From Candidatus Schekmanbacteria bacterium (lineage in GTDB: Bacteria > Schekmanbacteria > GWA2-38-11 > J061): 64,000 nucleotides of DNA. The stretch is taken from positions 62,001 through 126,000 of the forward strand of contig JACRJM010000004.1 in assembly GCA_016219965.1 (NCBI GenBank). The letters run 5' to 3'. The position numbers and the translations under genes are program-made. The first letter of the stretch is position 1. Each line of letters begins with the position of its first letter. Shown here piece after piece: positions 9,201-17,089 of this stretch. The notes beneath the pieces were generated by a model, which saw only the letters and a program-made list of their open reading frames with translations, searched no databases and was not told where the DNA came from.

Positions 9201-9357
9201 CGAAAATATTACAGCATTTATTACGCTTTCCTTAGGGGTTGCCATATATCCTGTGCATGGATCAACCTCAGAAATAGTTTTGCAGTCTGCTGATAAAGCC
9301 CTGTATAAGGCAAAGACTGAAGGCCGCGACCGGGTTTGTCTGGCGGAAATAAGTTGA
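6259..9357 (+). CDS. Membrane sensor diguanylate cyclase (Cache-HAMP-PAS-PAS-GAF-GGDEF)
   Basis: A 1032-residue enzyme predicted to make c-di-GMP from two GTP. Order: TM1 at about 8-30, a periplasmic Cache-like sensor (about 31-285, with FHFAAVVKDKNGVPLGVV), TM2 at about 288-312, HAMP (about 313-365), coiled coil, PAS (about 405-520), PAS with PAC (about 530-655), GAF-like domain (about 700-860), and GGDEF. The active site is intact as GGEEF (946-950), and an RxxD inhibitory I-site (RGSD) sits five residues before it, so feedback inhibition is expected. The cysteines in the GAF domain (CWALRRG, HKC, CKHM) follow the pattern of a common bacterial GAF subgroup. The ATG at 6259 begins TM1; an upstream in-frame start at 6193 is less likely. 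Confidence 0.9.
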   Translation: MKLSTKLALFFSAILFSIITVTGYFFYNKSIEILELRIKNQLENLASNSMGKIDNNFSECFADIKILASEPLLVSGKATPEQITERLIQYKNDYTFYSSLSFFGMDRVRIADSDGQNIGEKHALIGYWKDIEKKEDVAFSLHVAESLKKPTFHFAAVVKDKNGVPLGVVVSRMPSEKIGEITKEVSSHVIKEDYKITLVNKDGVVVYSNFDPKSILKEKFEDWDFIKKEIDDGKLIYSGQHHTEKDEEDEIYAFTHKHNAINPLVSDYTLVIEIPAKLAFNSSIELRNKMLFALAGVIFISIMVIIFFSRTITSPLEKLNTAAQTVAGGNLDIALDIRSRDEIGTLAVSFSRMVEKLKESQDWDLRQNKELEDKIAARTAELENINTKMNEELSSREIVEKTLRESEDRFKTFMNNSPALAWIKSKEFSYLYVNAPMEKAFNRSLADWIGKTDFDFWPEEQAKELRDNDAEVLEKWEAIDAIEEVSTPEGMVCQWQVLKFPLKDASGEIYVGGMAVDMTKRIEAEKLLGRSNKQMALIFESMPVVVYALKAKEDFGITYMSSNVISITGYRPEQFMADPEFWVQCVHPDDVNRTIRGFTDLMEKGYEDLEYRMRIYNGKYRWFLDSLRLINPEDGSEPYILGVGIDITERKKNEEALKQATTELEKKVMERTAALNNAYVKLKDSTDRLAEQNREIGILSQMTDLLQSASTLEEAFVIISQSLDELFTENSGALYIFNASRNILKAEATWGEEMPDDLFVVPDDCWALRRGRTHKCIGGGALSLRCKHMGNKERSYICIPLIAHGETLGILQLIINGKDDGKGEGKDSEYANEAYIEEKDQLLLNGSERISMALANLKLRETLRNLAIRDPLTGLFNRRYMEESFSREIFRTERKGSMLGIIMLDIDNFKFFNDTYGHDAGDMMLRKMGEFLKKNIRGSDIACRYGGEEFLIILPEASLEITRERAEFLRIAVKELQIQCSENITAFITLSLGVAIYPVHGSTSEIVLQSADKALYKAKTEGRDRVCLAEIS

Positions 9358-9416
9358 AAAAGCTATTTTAAAAAGATAAGGAAGTTTATTAAGACTGATA
9401 TTTAAAGGAGAAGAAA

Positions 9417-9872
9417 ATGGCAGATAACAAAAATCCTGCGCTTGAGATGTTCAGGAAGAAGTTTGACACTTACAGGAAGGTAATGGATGCAGAAGGGGAA
9501 CAGAAGGCATGGGATACTCTTTTTGCCGGTTACCCTGAGAGACAAAAAAAGAACATGGGGCCTATGATTGAAGGAGTATCTCTTGCAAAGGGATTTTCAA
9601 CAGGCATTGAAAAATACAAGCAGATAGGGATGGAGATGGAAGTCATAGACATTTCAAATGCAGGAATGGATGCGGTGCTTGAGATCCAAAAAGTATGTCC
9701 TGTTCTTGGGATGTCAAAAGAATACGGGTTTGAGAAACCATGTCATATAATCTGCGATATGGATATTGAAGCGACAAAGGCAGCCTTCCCGGGAATGCAT
9801 GGCGCTAGACTCAGCGCAAAGGCCGAAGGCTCTGCTGTCTGCATATTCAAGTATGAGAGGAAGGCGAAGTAG
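9417..9872 (+). CDS. ATC hydrolase-like (PF14196-type) small protein
   Basis: A 151-residue soluble protein with no signal peptide. The C-terminal half has the pattern K-V-C-P-V-L....G...P-C-H-I-I-C-D-M-D....F-P-G-M-H-G-A-R-L....G-S-A-V-C-I-F-K-Y. This resembles the L-2-amino-thiazoline-4-carboxylate hydrolase-like family, whose members share spaced cysteines and an R-L...G-D-x-x-C ending. Here the usual Asp before the last Cys is replaced (G-S-A-V-C). Real substrates of most members are unknown, so no reaction is claimed. A strong AAGGAG ribosome site precedes the ATG. It stands alone between the cyclase and ychF and may be co-transcribed with the cyclase. Confidence 0.5.
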   Translation: MADNKNPALEMFRKKFDTYRKVMDAEGEQKAWDTLFAGYPERQKKNMGPMIEGVSLAKGFSTGIEKYKQIGMEMEVIDISNAGMDAVLEIQKVCPVLGMSKEYGFEKPCHIICDMDIEATKAAFPGMHGARLSAKAEGSAVCIFKYERKAK

Positions 9873-9936
9873 AATCTGCCAAGCCATTTTTAAGTTTACT
9901 TAAGATTATCTAAATTCTTCTTAGAGGGTTACCTTT

Positions 9937-11037
9937 ATGATCATTGGTATTGTCGGTCTTCCCAATTGCGGGAAAACAACGCTTTTTAATGCTATTACAC
10001 ATGGGAAGGCTGAAGTCACACCTTACGCACAGACCGGCGTCGAACCGAATGTCGGAATCGCAAAGGTTCCTGATGCGCGGATTGACAGTCTTAGCGCCAT
10101 ATTCAAGCCCAAGAAAATAACCTATGCCGTTGTCGAGTATGTTGACCTTCCCGGGCTTCCCCGCGGGAGCGTTGCAGAAGGGGGAAAAGTAACTGACTTT
10201 TTAAAGCGTGCCCGCGAAGTTGACGCCCTTGTCCATGTTGTCAGAGCCTTCGAAGATTCATCAGTACCGCATCCGGCCGGCTCAGTGGATCCTTTGCGCG
10301 ATGTTCAGGACCTTGAGCTTGAAATCATGCTGAGCGATCTCGGGATCATAGAAAAAAGGCTTGAGAGGATTGAGGCGGAGTTGAAGAAAGGTCTTTCGCG
10401 CGAGAAGAATGAGATTGAAAAAGCTATACTTGTAAAATTTCGCGAAGCTCTCGAATCCGAGAAACCGCTCCGGGATCTTTCAGTCACGCCTGATGAGGAA
10501 AGGATTGTCCGCGGTTACAGGTTTCTCACTTTGCAGCCCCTTATAATAATGTTGAATATCGGTGAGAGTAAGATAGGCGCCGATGATTCCGCAGAACTCG
10601 CATCAAAAATAAGCTCAAAGTTTCCCGGAGAGAAAGCACGTGTTGAGATAATGTGCTCAAAGATTGAAATGGAGATAGGAGAACTTCCTCCTGAAGAAGC
10701 GCAGATTTTCATGGATGACCTTGGGCTAAAGGAATCTGCCATGGACAGGCTTATTCACACCTGCTACGATCTTCTAGGGCTTATATCATTTCTTACTGTC
10801 GGTGAAGATGAGGTGCGCGCGTGGACTATCAAAAGAGGAAACACGGCAGTCCGTGCCGCAGGTGCAATCCATTCAGATATTGAAAGAGGTTTTATAAAAG
10901 CTGAGGTGGTATCCTACAATGATTTTATTGAGGCAGGCTCAATAGCCAATGCCAGAGGCAAAGGGACATTCCGTCTGGAAGGCAAGGAATATATTGTAAA
11001 GGACGGGGATATAATCAATTTCAAATTCAATGTATAA
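9937..11037 (+). CDS. ychF: Redox-regulated GTPase/ATPase YchF
   Basis: A 366-residue OBG-family P-loop protein that binds ribosomes and hydrolyses ATP as well as GTP. The Walker A is GLPNCGKTT (7-15), the G3 motif is DLPGLPRG, and N-I-G-E stands in place of the canonical NKxD, as usual for YchF. Inserted coiled coil is at about 130-200 and the C-terminal TGS domain at about 283-366, ending GDIINFKFNV. The length matches E. coli YchF (363). GAGGG precedes the ATG. The stop overlaps the next gene by 8 bases, implying translational coupling to a small lipoprotein. Confidence 0.95.
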   Translation: MIIGIVGLPNCGKTTLFNAITHGKAEVTPYAQTGVEPNVGIAKVPDARIDSLSAIFKPKKITYAVVEYVDLPGLPRGSVAEGGKVTDFLKRAREVDALVHVVRAFEDSSVPHPAGSVDPLRDVQDLELEIMLSDLGIIEKRLERIEAELKKGLSREKNEIEKAILVKFREALESEKPLRDLSVTPDEERIVRGYRFLTLQPLIIMLNIGESKIGADDSAELASKISSKFPGEKARVEIMCSKIEMEIGELPPEEAQIFMDDLGLKESAMDRLIHTCYDLLGLISFLTVGEDEVRAWTIKRGNTAVRAAGAIHSDIERGFIKAEVVSYNDFIEAGSIANARGKGTFRLEGKEYIVKDGDIINFKFNV

Positions 11038-11545
11038 ATTAATAAAATATTCATTAGTCACTATTGTTTTACTTTCTCTCACATCCTGCTGGTATGCTGA
11101 AGAGCCTTCGCAAATCATATATCCACCTAGCTCAATAGGACCCATGAAACTCAAAGAAAGCAAGACTGGGAGTGAAGCTTTAAAAGAACTCTTCAGACTT
11201 CATGGCAAAAGAATGGGGCTTGCTAATGGATATGTCGGAGAATACAGAGGGGATATGGGGAGTGCGACAGTGTATTATTCAGTGGCAAAGAACGAAGATA
11301 TCTCTGCAAGGCTCATAGAGTTCATGGTTAAAAGAATAGGCGAAGGAAATAAATATTTTCAGGGTTTGAAAGAGGAGAGAAGAGGTTCTTTCATCTTCTA
11401 TTCAGTGACCGGTATGGGGCAGAGGCATTTCTTTTTCAGGATAGCTGACAAAGTAATATGGATTGCAGCAGATGCACCTATCGCTGAAATGTTTCTTGAT
11501 GAATCGTTGAAAATATATTTGCCGCAGGGTTCAAAGATAAAATGA
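11030..11545 (+). CDS. Predicted lipoprotein of unknown function
   Basis: A 171-residue protein. It starts with a basic N-terminus, a hydrophobic core (YSLVTIVLLSL) and a lipobox LTSC, so Cys20 is the likely lipidated residue. The mature part contains a G-S-A-T-V-Y-Y-S-V segment, a basic helix and a F-I-F-Y-S-V-T-G-M-G-Q motif. It is reminiscent of small envelope proteins that protect or sense stress, but I do not recognise the family. The start overlaps the end of ychF by 8 bases in another frame. A strong hairpin follows immediately after the stop, closing the ychF transcript. Confidence 0.65.
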   Translation: MYKLIKYSLVTIVLLSLTSCWYAEEPSQIIYPPSSIGPMKLKESKTGSEALKELFRLHGKRMGLANGYVGEYRGDMGSATVYYSVAKNEDISARLIEFMVKRIGEGNKYFQGLKEERRGSFIFYSVTGMGQRHFFFRIADKVIWIAADAPIAEMFLDESLKIYLPQGSKIK

Positions 11546-11590
11546 ACCACAGAGGACACAGAGTAGTTATCTCCGTGTCCTTTGTGGTTT
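11545..11590. terminator. Hairpin between convergent lipoprotein and dedA genes
   Basis: An inverted repeat (AACCACAGAGGACAC at 11545-11559 with GTGTCCTTTGTGGTT at 11575-11589, extended by GAG/CTC inside) lies between two convergent genes. Only a short T-run follows on the plus strand, so termination may be partial. The position suggests a shared bidirectional transcript end. Confidence 0.6.
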
Positions 11591-11603
11591 ATTAGTTTTC
11601 CGT

Positions 11604-12275
11604 TTAATCAGTAATTTCCGCTTCCGGCTCAGCACTTTTATTATTGTACTTATGCCGCAAGTATTCGATCACTCCGGGCATAATGGAAAGTATGATTATA
11701 GCTATGATGACTATTGTGAAATTGTTTTTAATGACCGGGATGTTCCCGAAATAAAAACCGCCCCAGAAAAATAAGGTTATCCACGCAATCCCGCCCACCA
11801 CATTATAGGTAATAAAGCGGCTGTATGTCATGGATCCTATGCCTGCTACAAATGGCGCAAAAGTGCGGACGATTGGAACAAAGCGCGCAAGGATAATTGT
11901 CTTGGCTCCGTATTTCTCATAGAAGTTGTGGGTTTTATCAAGGTATTCTTTTTTAAAGATCCGCGAGTTTTCCCTCTTGAAAACACTTGGCCCCATTATT
12001 TTTCCGACCCAGTAGTTGACGGTATCACCTGCTATGGCGGCAATGACAAGCAGGATGAAAAGCATTTTGCTATCGAGAGTCCCAAGTGAAGCTATAGCGC
12101 CTGCTGCGAATAAAAGCGAGTCACCGGGAAGGATTGGTGCCACTACAAGTCCTGTCTCACAGAATATGATTGTAAAAAGAATGACGTAAGTCCATGTGCC
12201 GTAATCGCTGACAATAACTGCAAGATGCTTGTCAAGATGCATTATGAAATCATAAAAAAAAGTGATTATTTCCAT
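11604..12275 (-). CDS. DedA family membrane protein (VTT domain)
   Basis: A 223-residue inner-membrane protein with about five hydrophobic segments. It carries the DedA signatures F-C-E-T-G-L-V-V-A-P-I-L-P-G-D-S near residues 40-55 and R-F-V-P-I-V-R-T-F-A-P-F-V-A-G near 130-145; the latter has the two arginines of the re-entrant loop. Bacterial DedA proteins are linked to lipid-carrier flipping, membrane potential maintenance and drug resistance. A charged tail follows the last helix. It has its own ribosome site (GGGAG) and stands alone, converging on the ychF-lipoprotein unit. The subgroup (YqjA/YghB type) is inferred from length. Confidence 0.85.
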   Translation of the reverse strand: MEIITFFYDFIMHLDKHLAVIVSDYGTWTYVILFTIIFCETGLVVAPILPGDSLLFAAGAIASLGTLDSKMLFILLVIAAIAGDTVNYWVGKIMGPSVFKRENSRIFKKEYLDKTHNFYEKYGAKTIILARFVPIVRTFAPFVAGIGSMTYSRFITYNVVGGIAWITLFFWGGFYFGNIPVIKNNFTIVIIAIIILSIMPGVIEYLRHKYNNKSAEPEAEITD

Positions 12276-12372
12276 ATTTTATATTACTCCCAGCAAGTGA
12301 TGGTTACACTATTAACAGAATATTCGAAACCTCACAAGGTCAAAAGAATTGGTCAAACCAATTAGATGAATG

Positions 12373-14646
12373 TTATTTCACCCTGAACCCTGCTTTTTCC
12401 CATGCGTTCCGGTTAGTGAGAGTATCGCTCTTATTCTCTCCGCTGCTTAGAGGTTTTTTTTCTGTTTTGTTTTTTCCCGGTTCAGCTTCTTTTATAGAAA
12501 GAGATATCCTTTTTCTCTCAACATCAGCTGAAAGGACTTTTACTTTGACTATCTGTCCGACTTTTACAACCTTGTGCGGGTCTTTGACATAACTCTGTGC
12601 AAGGTGGCTTATGTGAACCAATCCGTCCTGATGAACGCCGATATCAACGAAGGCGCCAAAATCAGTTACATTTGTAATAGTTCCCTGAAGTATCATTCCT
12701 TCAGAAAGGTCCTTTATCTCCGTGATATCATCGCGGAGTTCAGCGGTTTTAAATTCAGCGCGCGGGTCCCGGCCGGGCTTTTTAAGTTCTTCAGTGATAT
12801 CTCTGAGTGTAGGCATTCCAACATCTTCTGTTGTATAGCGGCTGAGGTCTATATTTTTTACAAGAGTAGAGTCAGACATTAGATCCTTTAAAGACACTTT
12901 GAGGTCTGATGCCATTTTCTTTACTATCTCATAATGCTCAGGATGCACGGCAGTATTGTCAAGAGGGTCGGCTCCATTGCGGATGCGCAAAAATCCTGCT
13001 GACTGTTCAAAAGCCTTTGCTCCGAAACGTGCAACCTTGAGAAGGTCTTTCCGTGATGCGAATGGTCCTGTGTTGTTCCTGCAATCCGTTATGGCGCGGG
13101 CAAGCGTATTGCCGATTCCCGATATATAAGAGAGAAGGGAAGTAGAGGCAGTGTTAAGGTCGACTCCTACAAAGTTAACGCATGATTCAACCACTGCATC
13201 AAGGGATTTCTTTAGCGCAGGCTGGTTAACATCATGCTGGTACTGTCCAACACCTATGCTTTTGGGATCAATCTTTACGAGCTCGGCAAGCGGGTCCTGC
13301 AAGCGCCGCGCAATCGAGATTGCCCCGCGTATGGTAAGATCAAGGTCAGGAAATTCTTCTCTTGCCACTTCCGATGCTGAATAAACGCTTGCCCCTGCCT
13401 CGTTTACAATCACTACCTGTATCTGGAGCGCCCCTTCGCGAAGCGTTTGTTTTACGAAGAGGTCCATCTCGCGGCCCGCAGTGCCGTTCCCGATGGCAAT
13501 TATATCGATGGAATGTTTTTCAATCATGCGGAGGAGATCGCTTTTCGCCCTCTCTATGTTTCCTCCATCACCCTTGTGAGGGTAAATCGTGCAATGTTCT
13601 AGGAATTTCCCTGTGCCGTCAACTGCAGCGATTTTTGAGCCTGTGCGGAATCCGGGATCTATCCCCAGTACGCGCCTGCTCCCTGCCGGAGGGAGTAAAA
13701 GCAGATTGTTGAGATTCCCTGCGAATACTTTTATTGCCGACTCATCCGCTTTTTTCTTCGCTTCTGCGCGAAGCTCAGCTTCAATTGATACTGCTATAAG
13801 CCTGCGGTAGGAGTCCTCGGTTATGCCAGAAAGTATCCCTGAAAAAATACTTTCCTTGATTATGATTTTATTTCTTAAGAGCTGGAGTATCTCTTCTTCA
13901 GGTGCAAGTATTGAAATCCTCAGGAATTCCTCTTTCTCACCACGGCGCATGGCGAGCATCCTGTGGGAAGGAATCTCTTTAAGAGGCTCTTTGTAATCAT
14001 AATACATCTCATACTTGCTTACACCTTCAGACTTGTCCTGTATGACCTTTGAAGTAAATATACCCTTCTCCCATGTAAGTCTTCTTACCATAGCCCTGAT
14101 ATCCGCATCCTCGCTTATCATTTCTGCGATTATGTGTCCTGCACCGGCAAGTGCCGAGGCAGCGTCGGGCACATCTTTTGAAGGGTCTATGAAAGGTGAA
14201 GCTATTTCATCAAGCGAACCTTCCTTTAATTCCTGCGCAAATATTATTTCTGCCAGAGGTTCAAGTCCGCGTTCCTTTGCGATTGTTGCCTTTGTCCTGC
14301 GCTTTGGTTTATAGGGAAGATAAAGATCTTCAAGTTCGTTCTTAAGTCTTGTTGTCTCTATGCGGGTTTTAAGCTCAGGGGTAAGCTTTCCCTGTTCCTC
14401 GATTGATTTTAGGATAGCCTCTTTTCTTTCCTCAAGCTCTGAGAAATAGACGAGGCGGTCGGAGATATTCCGGATCTCTACCTCGTCAAGCTCGCCAGTC
14501 TTCTCTTTCCTGTATCTTGCTATGAACGGAACAGTAGAGCCTTCCTGCAAAAGAGCGACAGTGTTTAATACCTGCGAAGCTCTTAATCCTGTTTCTTCAA
14601 CAAGTATGTTTATAATGCGCGTTTGCTGGTCAGCCGTGATTGCCAT
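12373..14646 (-). CDS. tex: Transcription accessory protein Tex
   Basis: A 757-residue RNA-binding protein with the Tex architecture: N-terminal helical domain (LRASQVLNTVALLQEGSTVPFIARYRKEKTG pattern, in part), a YqgF-like RNase H fold at about 325-460 (VLGIDPGFRTGSKIA), helix-hairpin-helix repeats near 480-620, and an S1 domain at about 650-720 (GTITNVTDFGAFVDIG). Tex affects transcription and toxin expression in several bacteria and binds nucleic acid through S1. Nine bases separate it from the rdgC stop, so rdgC-tex is an operon. The C-terminal tail is charged and of no known role. Confidence 0.94.
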   Translation of the reverse strand: MAITADQQTRIINILVEETGLRASQVLNTVALLQEGSTVPFIARYRKEKTGELDEVEIRNISDRLVYFSELEERKEAILKSIEEQGKLTPELKTRIETTRLKNELEDLYLPYKPKRRTKATIAKERGLEPLAEIIFAQELKEGSLDEIASPFIDPSKDVPDAASALAGAGHIIAEMISEDADIRAMVRRLTWEKGIFTSKVIQDKSEGVSKYEMYYDYKEPLKEIPSHRMLAMRRGEKEEFLRISILAPEEEILQLLRNKIIIKESIFSGILSGITEDSYRRLIAVSIEAELRAEAKKKADESAIKVFAGNLNNLLLLPPAGSRRVLGIDPGFRTGSKIAAVDGTGKFLEHCTIYPHKGDGGNIERAKSDLLRMIEKHSIDIIAIGNGTAGREMDLFVKQTLREGALQIQVVIVNEAGASVYSASEVAREEFPDLDLTIRGAISIARRLQDPLAELVKIDPKSIGVGQYQHDVNQPALKKSLDAVVESCVNFVGVDLNTASTSLLSYISGIGNTLARAITDCRNNTGPFASRKDLLKVARFGAKAFEQSAGFLRIRNGADPLDNTAVHPEHYEIVKKMASDLKVSLKDLMSDSTLVKNIDLSRYTTEDVGMPTLRDITEELKKPGRDPRAEFKTAELRDDITEIKDLSEGMILQGTITNVTDFGAFVDIGVHQDGLVHISHLAQSYVKDPHKVVKVGQIVKVKVLSADVERKRISLSIKEAEPGKNKTEKKPLSSGENKSDTLTNRNAWEKAGFRVK

Positions 14647-14655
14647 AACTATAAT

Positions 14656-15825
14656 TTATCCTCTTTCCAGCCACTTACTAATCTTTCCTTCAGTTGTTGT
14701 CCACCCCTGTCCCAATCGTTCTTTTAAAAAGTTCGCGTAAAGGCTGTCAAATAATTGCATTCCCTGTTCAAGGAGAAGCATCCTCTCATAGAATACGGCC
14801 TCCCTTTCAGCCGCCCGGTCAGTGATGTTGTCTTTCTCTATTGTTACCGACGGAGATTTGAATGAAGAGAAATGAAACTTATCTCCCTTAAGGGTGGTCT
14901 TCCACTGATTGTCCTGTTTTTCAAGGTAAAGCGTTGCCTCGATGATATTCTTATCTTTTTTAAGCGCTGCAATGACCTCGCTGAAATTGTCCTGAGGTCC
15001 TGCCACGGTTATCCTCTGAGATTTCTCTTCGCTTTCATTCATGAGCACCATCCTGTCGTCAAGGTAGGAGACGAAATACTCTCCCTCGCTAAAATGCCCC
15101 GGCTGGTTTACTTCATATTTTGAAGAGTCATTCATTGTTTGATATATGAGCCAGCGAAAAAAATCCCTGCCGAGCCACAGGTTGCCGTTAACAGCTTCAA
15201 TATAAGAATCCCTGCTTGACTTGTTTGCGCGTGCAACAGACTGTTTTAATTTTTCATCTGCTACTATGCTCTCAGCGCGCGCTATGGGATGTATCATTGA
15301 GATCTGGACTTCTTCAAAAGTCTTGCTGAACAGCCCTTCAAAGAGCTCTATGGTTTTTCCACCAAGGCTTGCGAATGTGATAATCCCTGTTCGCGTATCC
15401 CATACAATGTCATAGACTGAGGGCGATGGGATCACTCTTGTAAAAAGTGCGTCTTTTACTGTCTCCCGGATTTCCTCTTTCATCTTCTTGGGGACAAACT
15501 TGTATCTTGGATTTTCCGAGAGGTACTCATCATAGGCTCTTTCGATGTGTGCTTTTAGGACTGCGGAAGGGAGCCTCCTTCTGTCATGGCGCAGGGAAAA
15601 AGCAAGGTAATGGTCGCGCAGTAATACGCGGGGCACATCGAAGCTTGCCTCCCTGTAGTCGTCTATATGTACCCAGCCTGTCGACATCTCATCAGATGTG
15701 TTGTCTATGGCTTTAAAAGCATTATTGGCGAGTGCTTCCGACGCCCATTCGAAAATATTTTTTGCCGGCACTTTGCCCTTTGCATTATAATGGCAAATGC
15801 TCACCGTATTATAAAGTATCCCCAT
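14656..15825 (-). CDS. rdgC: Recombination-associated protein RdgC
   Basis: A 389-residue protein that matches the RdgC family in the segment LPSAVLKAHIERAYDEYLSE and the basic E-I-R-E-T-V-K-D-A-L-F-T-R-V-I-P-S stretch. In E. coli RdgC is a ring-shaped DNA-binding protein that limits RecA filament formation. Length is longer than E. coli RdgC (303). AGGAG lies ahead of the ATG at 15825. It is the first gene of an rdgC-tex operon, next to a dense inverted-repeat array; a link between a recombination modulator and repeats is only suggestive. Confidence 0.8.
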   Translation of the reverse strand: MGILYNTVSICHYNAKGKVPAKNIFEWASEALANNAFKAIDNTSDEMSTGWVHIDDYREASFDVPRVLLRDHYLAFSLRHDRRRLPSAVLKAHIERAYDEYLSENPRYKFVPKKMKEEIRETVKDALFTRVIPSPSVYDIVWDTRTGIITFASLGGKTIELFEGLFSKTFEEVQISMIHPIARAESIVADEKLKQSVARANKSSRDSYIEAVNGNLWLGRDFFRWLIYQTMNDSSKYEVNQPGHFSEGEYFVSYLDDRMVLMNESEEKSQRITVAGPQDNFSEVIAALKKDKNIIEATLYLEKQDNQWKTTLKGDKFHFSSFKSPSVTIEKDNITDRAAEREAVFYERMLLLEQGMQLFDSLYANFLKERLGQGWTTTEGKISKWLERG

Positions 15826-15960
15826 CTTCTCTTGTCTCCTTCAAGGTATAATGAAATAGGAAGGGTAGGAGATACACTTTTTGAACAACTGTTGCAACAG
15901 GGTTTTTGTTTTCAACTACGAGATCTTATCTTCAGGCTTTGCGGGGAAGAAATGTAGGAA

Positions 15961-16285
15961 GAAATGGGGACGCACCCCTTTTTTATGGGGAAGAAATAAT
16001 TAGAGAAATGGGGACGCAACCCTTTTTTATTATTAGTTCAATAGCGCAAAAGAAAAATGGAGAGAAATGGGGACGCAACCCTTTTTTATTATTAGTTCAA
16101 TAGCGCAAAAGAAAAAAGGTTACGTCCCCATTTTCCCTTTTCCATTTTCCTTCACGCATTTTCCTTAAAAGAAAAAGGGTTGCGTCCCCATTTTCCTTTC
16201 GATACGCACGCATTTTCCTTAAAAGAAAAAGGGTTGCGTCCCCATTTTCATTTTCAAAAGAAAAAGGGTTGCGTCCCCATTTTCC
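15961..16285. repeat. Array of inverted GGGGACG-CAACCC repeats
   Basis: The 588-base gene-free stretch 15826-16413 is dominated by this array. Three plus-strand copies of AAATGGGGACGCAACCCTTT-like units begin at 15962, 16005 and 16064 (the first reads CACCCC), followed by four reverse-complement copies near 16107-16137, 16167-16197, 16221-16249 and 16256-16285 (the first reads GGTTACG). Copies two and three lie in a roughly 55-base direct repeat with period 59 (starts at 16003 and 16062). The centre forms a long hairpin. No transposase is present in the window. The rest of the gap (16286-16413) shows nothing clear. Confidence 0.85.
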
Positions 16286-16413
16286 AGGGAATATTATATG
16301 AGCTGAAAAACAAGAATATTGCCTTTGGATGAATTGAATAATGAAATGCTCGGTGATTAACCTGTAAAATGAATTTAGTCTGAAAAGCTTCTAAAAAAAC
16401 TCCCAAGTCATTT

Positions 16414-16821
16414 TCAATAATCACAATGGAGTTTAAGAAACTTTTGCGGTGTTAATATGCTGATTCCCTCATGTTTTTTTACAGCAAGAATTTCCTTGTC
16501 CCCTGTTACTACAGCATCTGCTTTTAGAGCAACGGCACATTCTATAAACTTATCATCAGTAGGATCATTCTTTACAATCTTTAACTTTGGCGTTTTCATG
16601 GTAAACAGTATGTTGAAGCCTTTGGAAAAAAGAGCTAATAATTCTCCGAGTTCCTGCTCGTCTTTTAGTCCGATTCTTTGAAGAACATCAATATATTCAT
16701 CAAGAATGGTGCTTGAAAGGCAGAGGGCTATTTTTTCATTTTTCCACATATCTATGACCTTCCGCGGGTTGCCCCCGAAAAAAGATGAAACAAAAACATT
16801 GGTATCAATAACGACCTTCAT
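16414..16821 (-). CDS. PIN-domain toxin of a type II toxin-antitoxin system
   Basis: A 135-residue PIN nuclease of the COG1569 type. It opens with KVVIDTNVFVSSFF, giving the first acidic residue (D6). Further acidic residues are in the I-L-D-E-Y-I-D-V segment, D-P-T-D-D-K-F and the T-G-D-K-E motif, consistent with a metal-dependent RNase site. The start overlaps the antitoxin stop by 4 bases. It would be expected to cleave RNA when unbound. No further gene follows in the operon. The assignment to toxin is by family and context. Confidence 0.85.
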   Translation of the reverse strand: MKVVIDTNVFVSSFFGGNPRKVIDMWKNEKIALCLSSTILDEYIDVLQRIGLKDEQELGELLALFSKGFNILFTMKTPKLKIVKNDPTDDKFIECAVALKADAVVTGDKEILAVKKHEGISILTPQKFLKLHCDY

Positions 16822-17066
16822 CTTTTTTCCTTGCGGGATGCTTTTACAGCCTTGTTGATTGCTTCAGGAGTTACGCCTTTTGATTTAAGTTTCCTGCCTG
16901 TTCTATCCCATAAATCATCAATATAGGTTCCTATATCACGATCCCTGATATAATCTTCGATAAGCCTTCTTACCATTTCGCTTGTGGTTTTCCCTTCAAT
17001 CCTGGCAAGCCTGCTGAGCCTGTCCTTAATCTCATTGTCTATCCTTATAATCATCTGAGTTGTCAT
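16818..17066 (-). CDS. Ribbon-helix-helix antitoxin
   Basis: An 82-residue protein with an N-terminal ribbon-helix-helix: the T-T-Q-M-I-I-R-I-D strand is followed by helix L-S-R-L-A-R-I-E-G-K-T-T-S-E-M-V-R-R-L-I-E-D. This is the CopG/Arc-type fold that binds DNA as a dimer. The basic C-terminal part likely wraps the PIN toxin. A GGGAGG ribosome site precedes the ATG. The stop overlaps the toxin start (4 bases), the standard order antitoxin first. It should repress its own promoter through the palindromic operator just upstream. Confidence 0.85.
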   Translation of the reverse strand: MTTQMIIRIDNEIKDRLSRLARIEGKTTSEMVRRLIEDYIRDRDIGTYIDDLWDRTGRKLKSKGVTPEAINKAVKASRKEKR

Positions 17067-17089
17067 GGTTTTCCTCCCTGATATATTTC

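Noticed and set aside
11545-11590. Small RNA gene in the ychF-lipoprotein / dedA gap
   Set aside because: A single hairpin with no promoter; best explained as a transcription end.
15906-16103. Open reading frame of 65 codons across the repeat array
   Set aside because: It is built from the GGGGACG repeats, has no ribosome site or recognisable domain and is best explained as non-coding.
16003-16116. Direct repeats with period 59 as a CRISPR array
   Set aside because: Only two direct copies exist, the other copies are inverted, and there are no cas genes. The pattern is REP-like.
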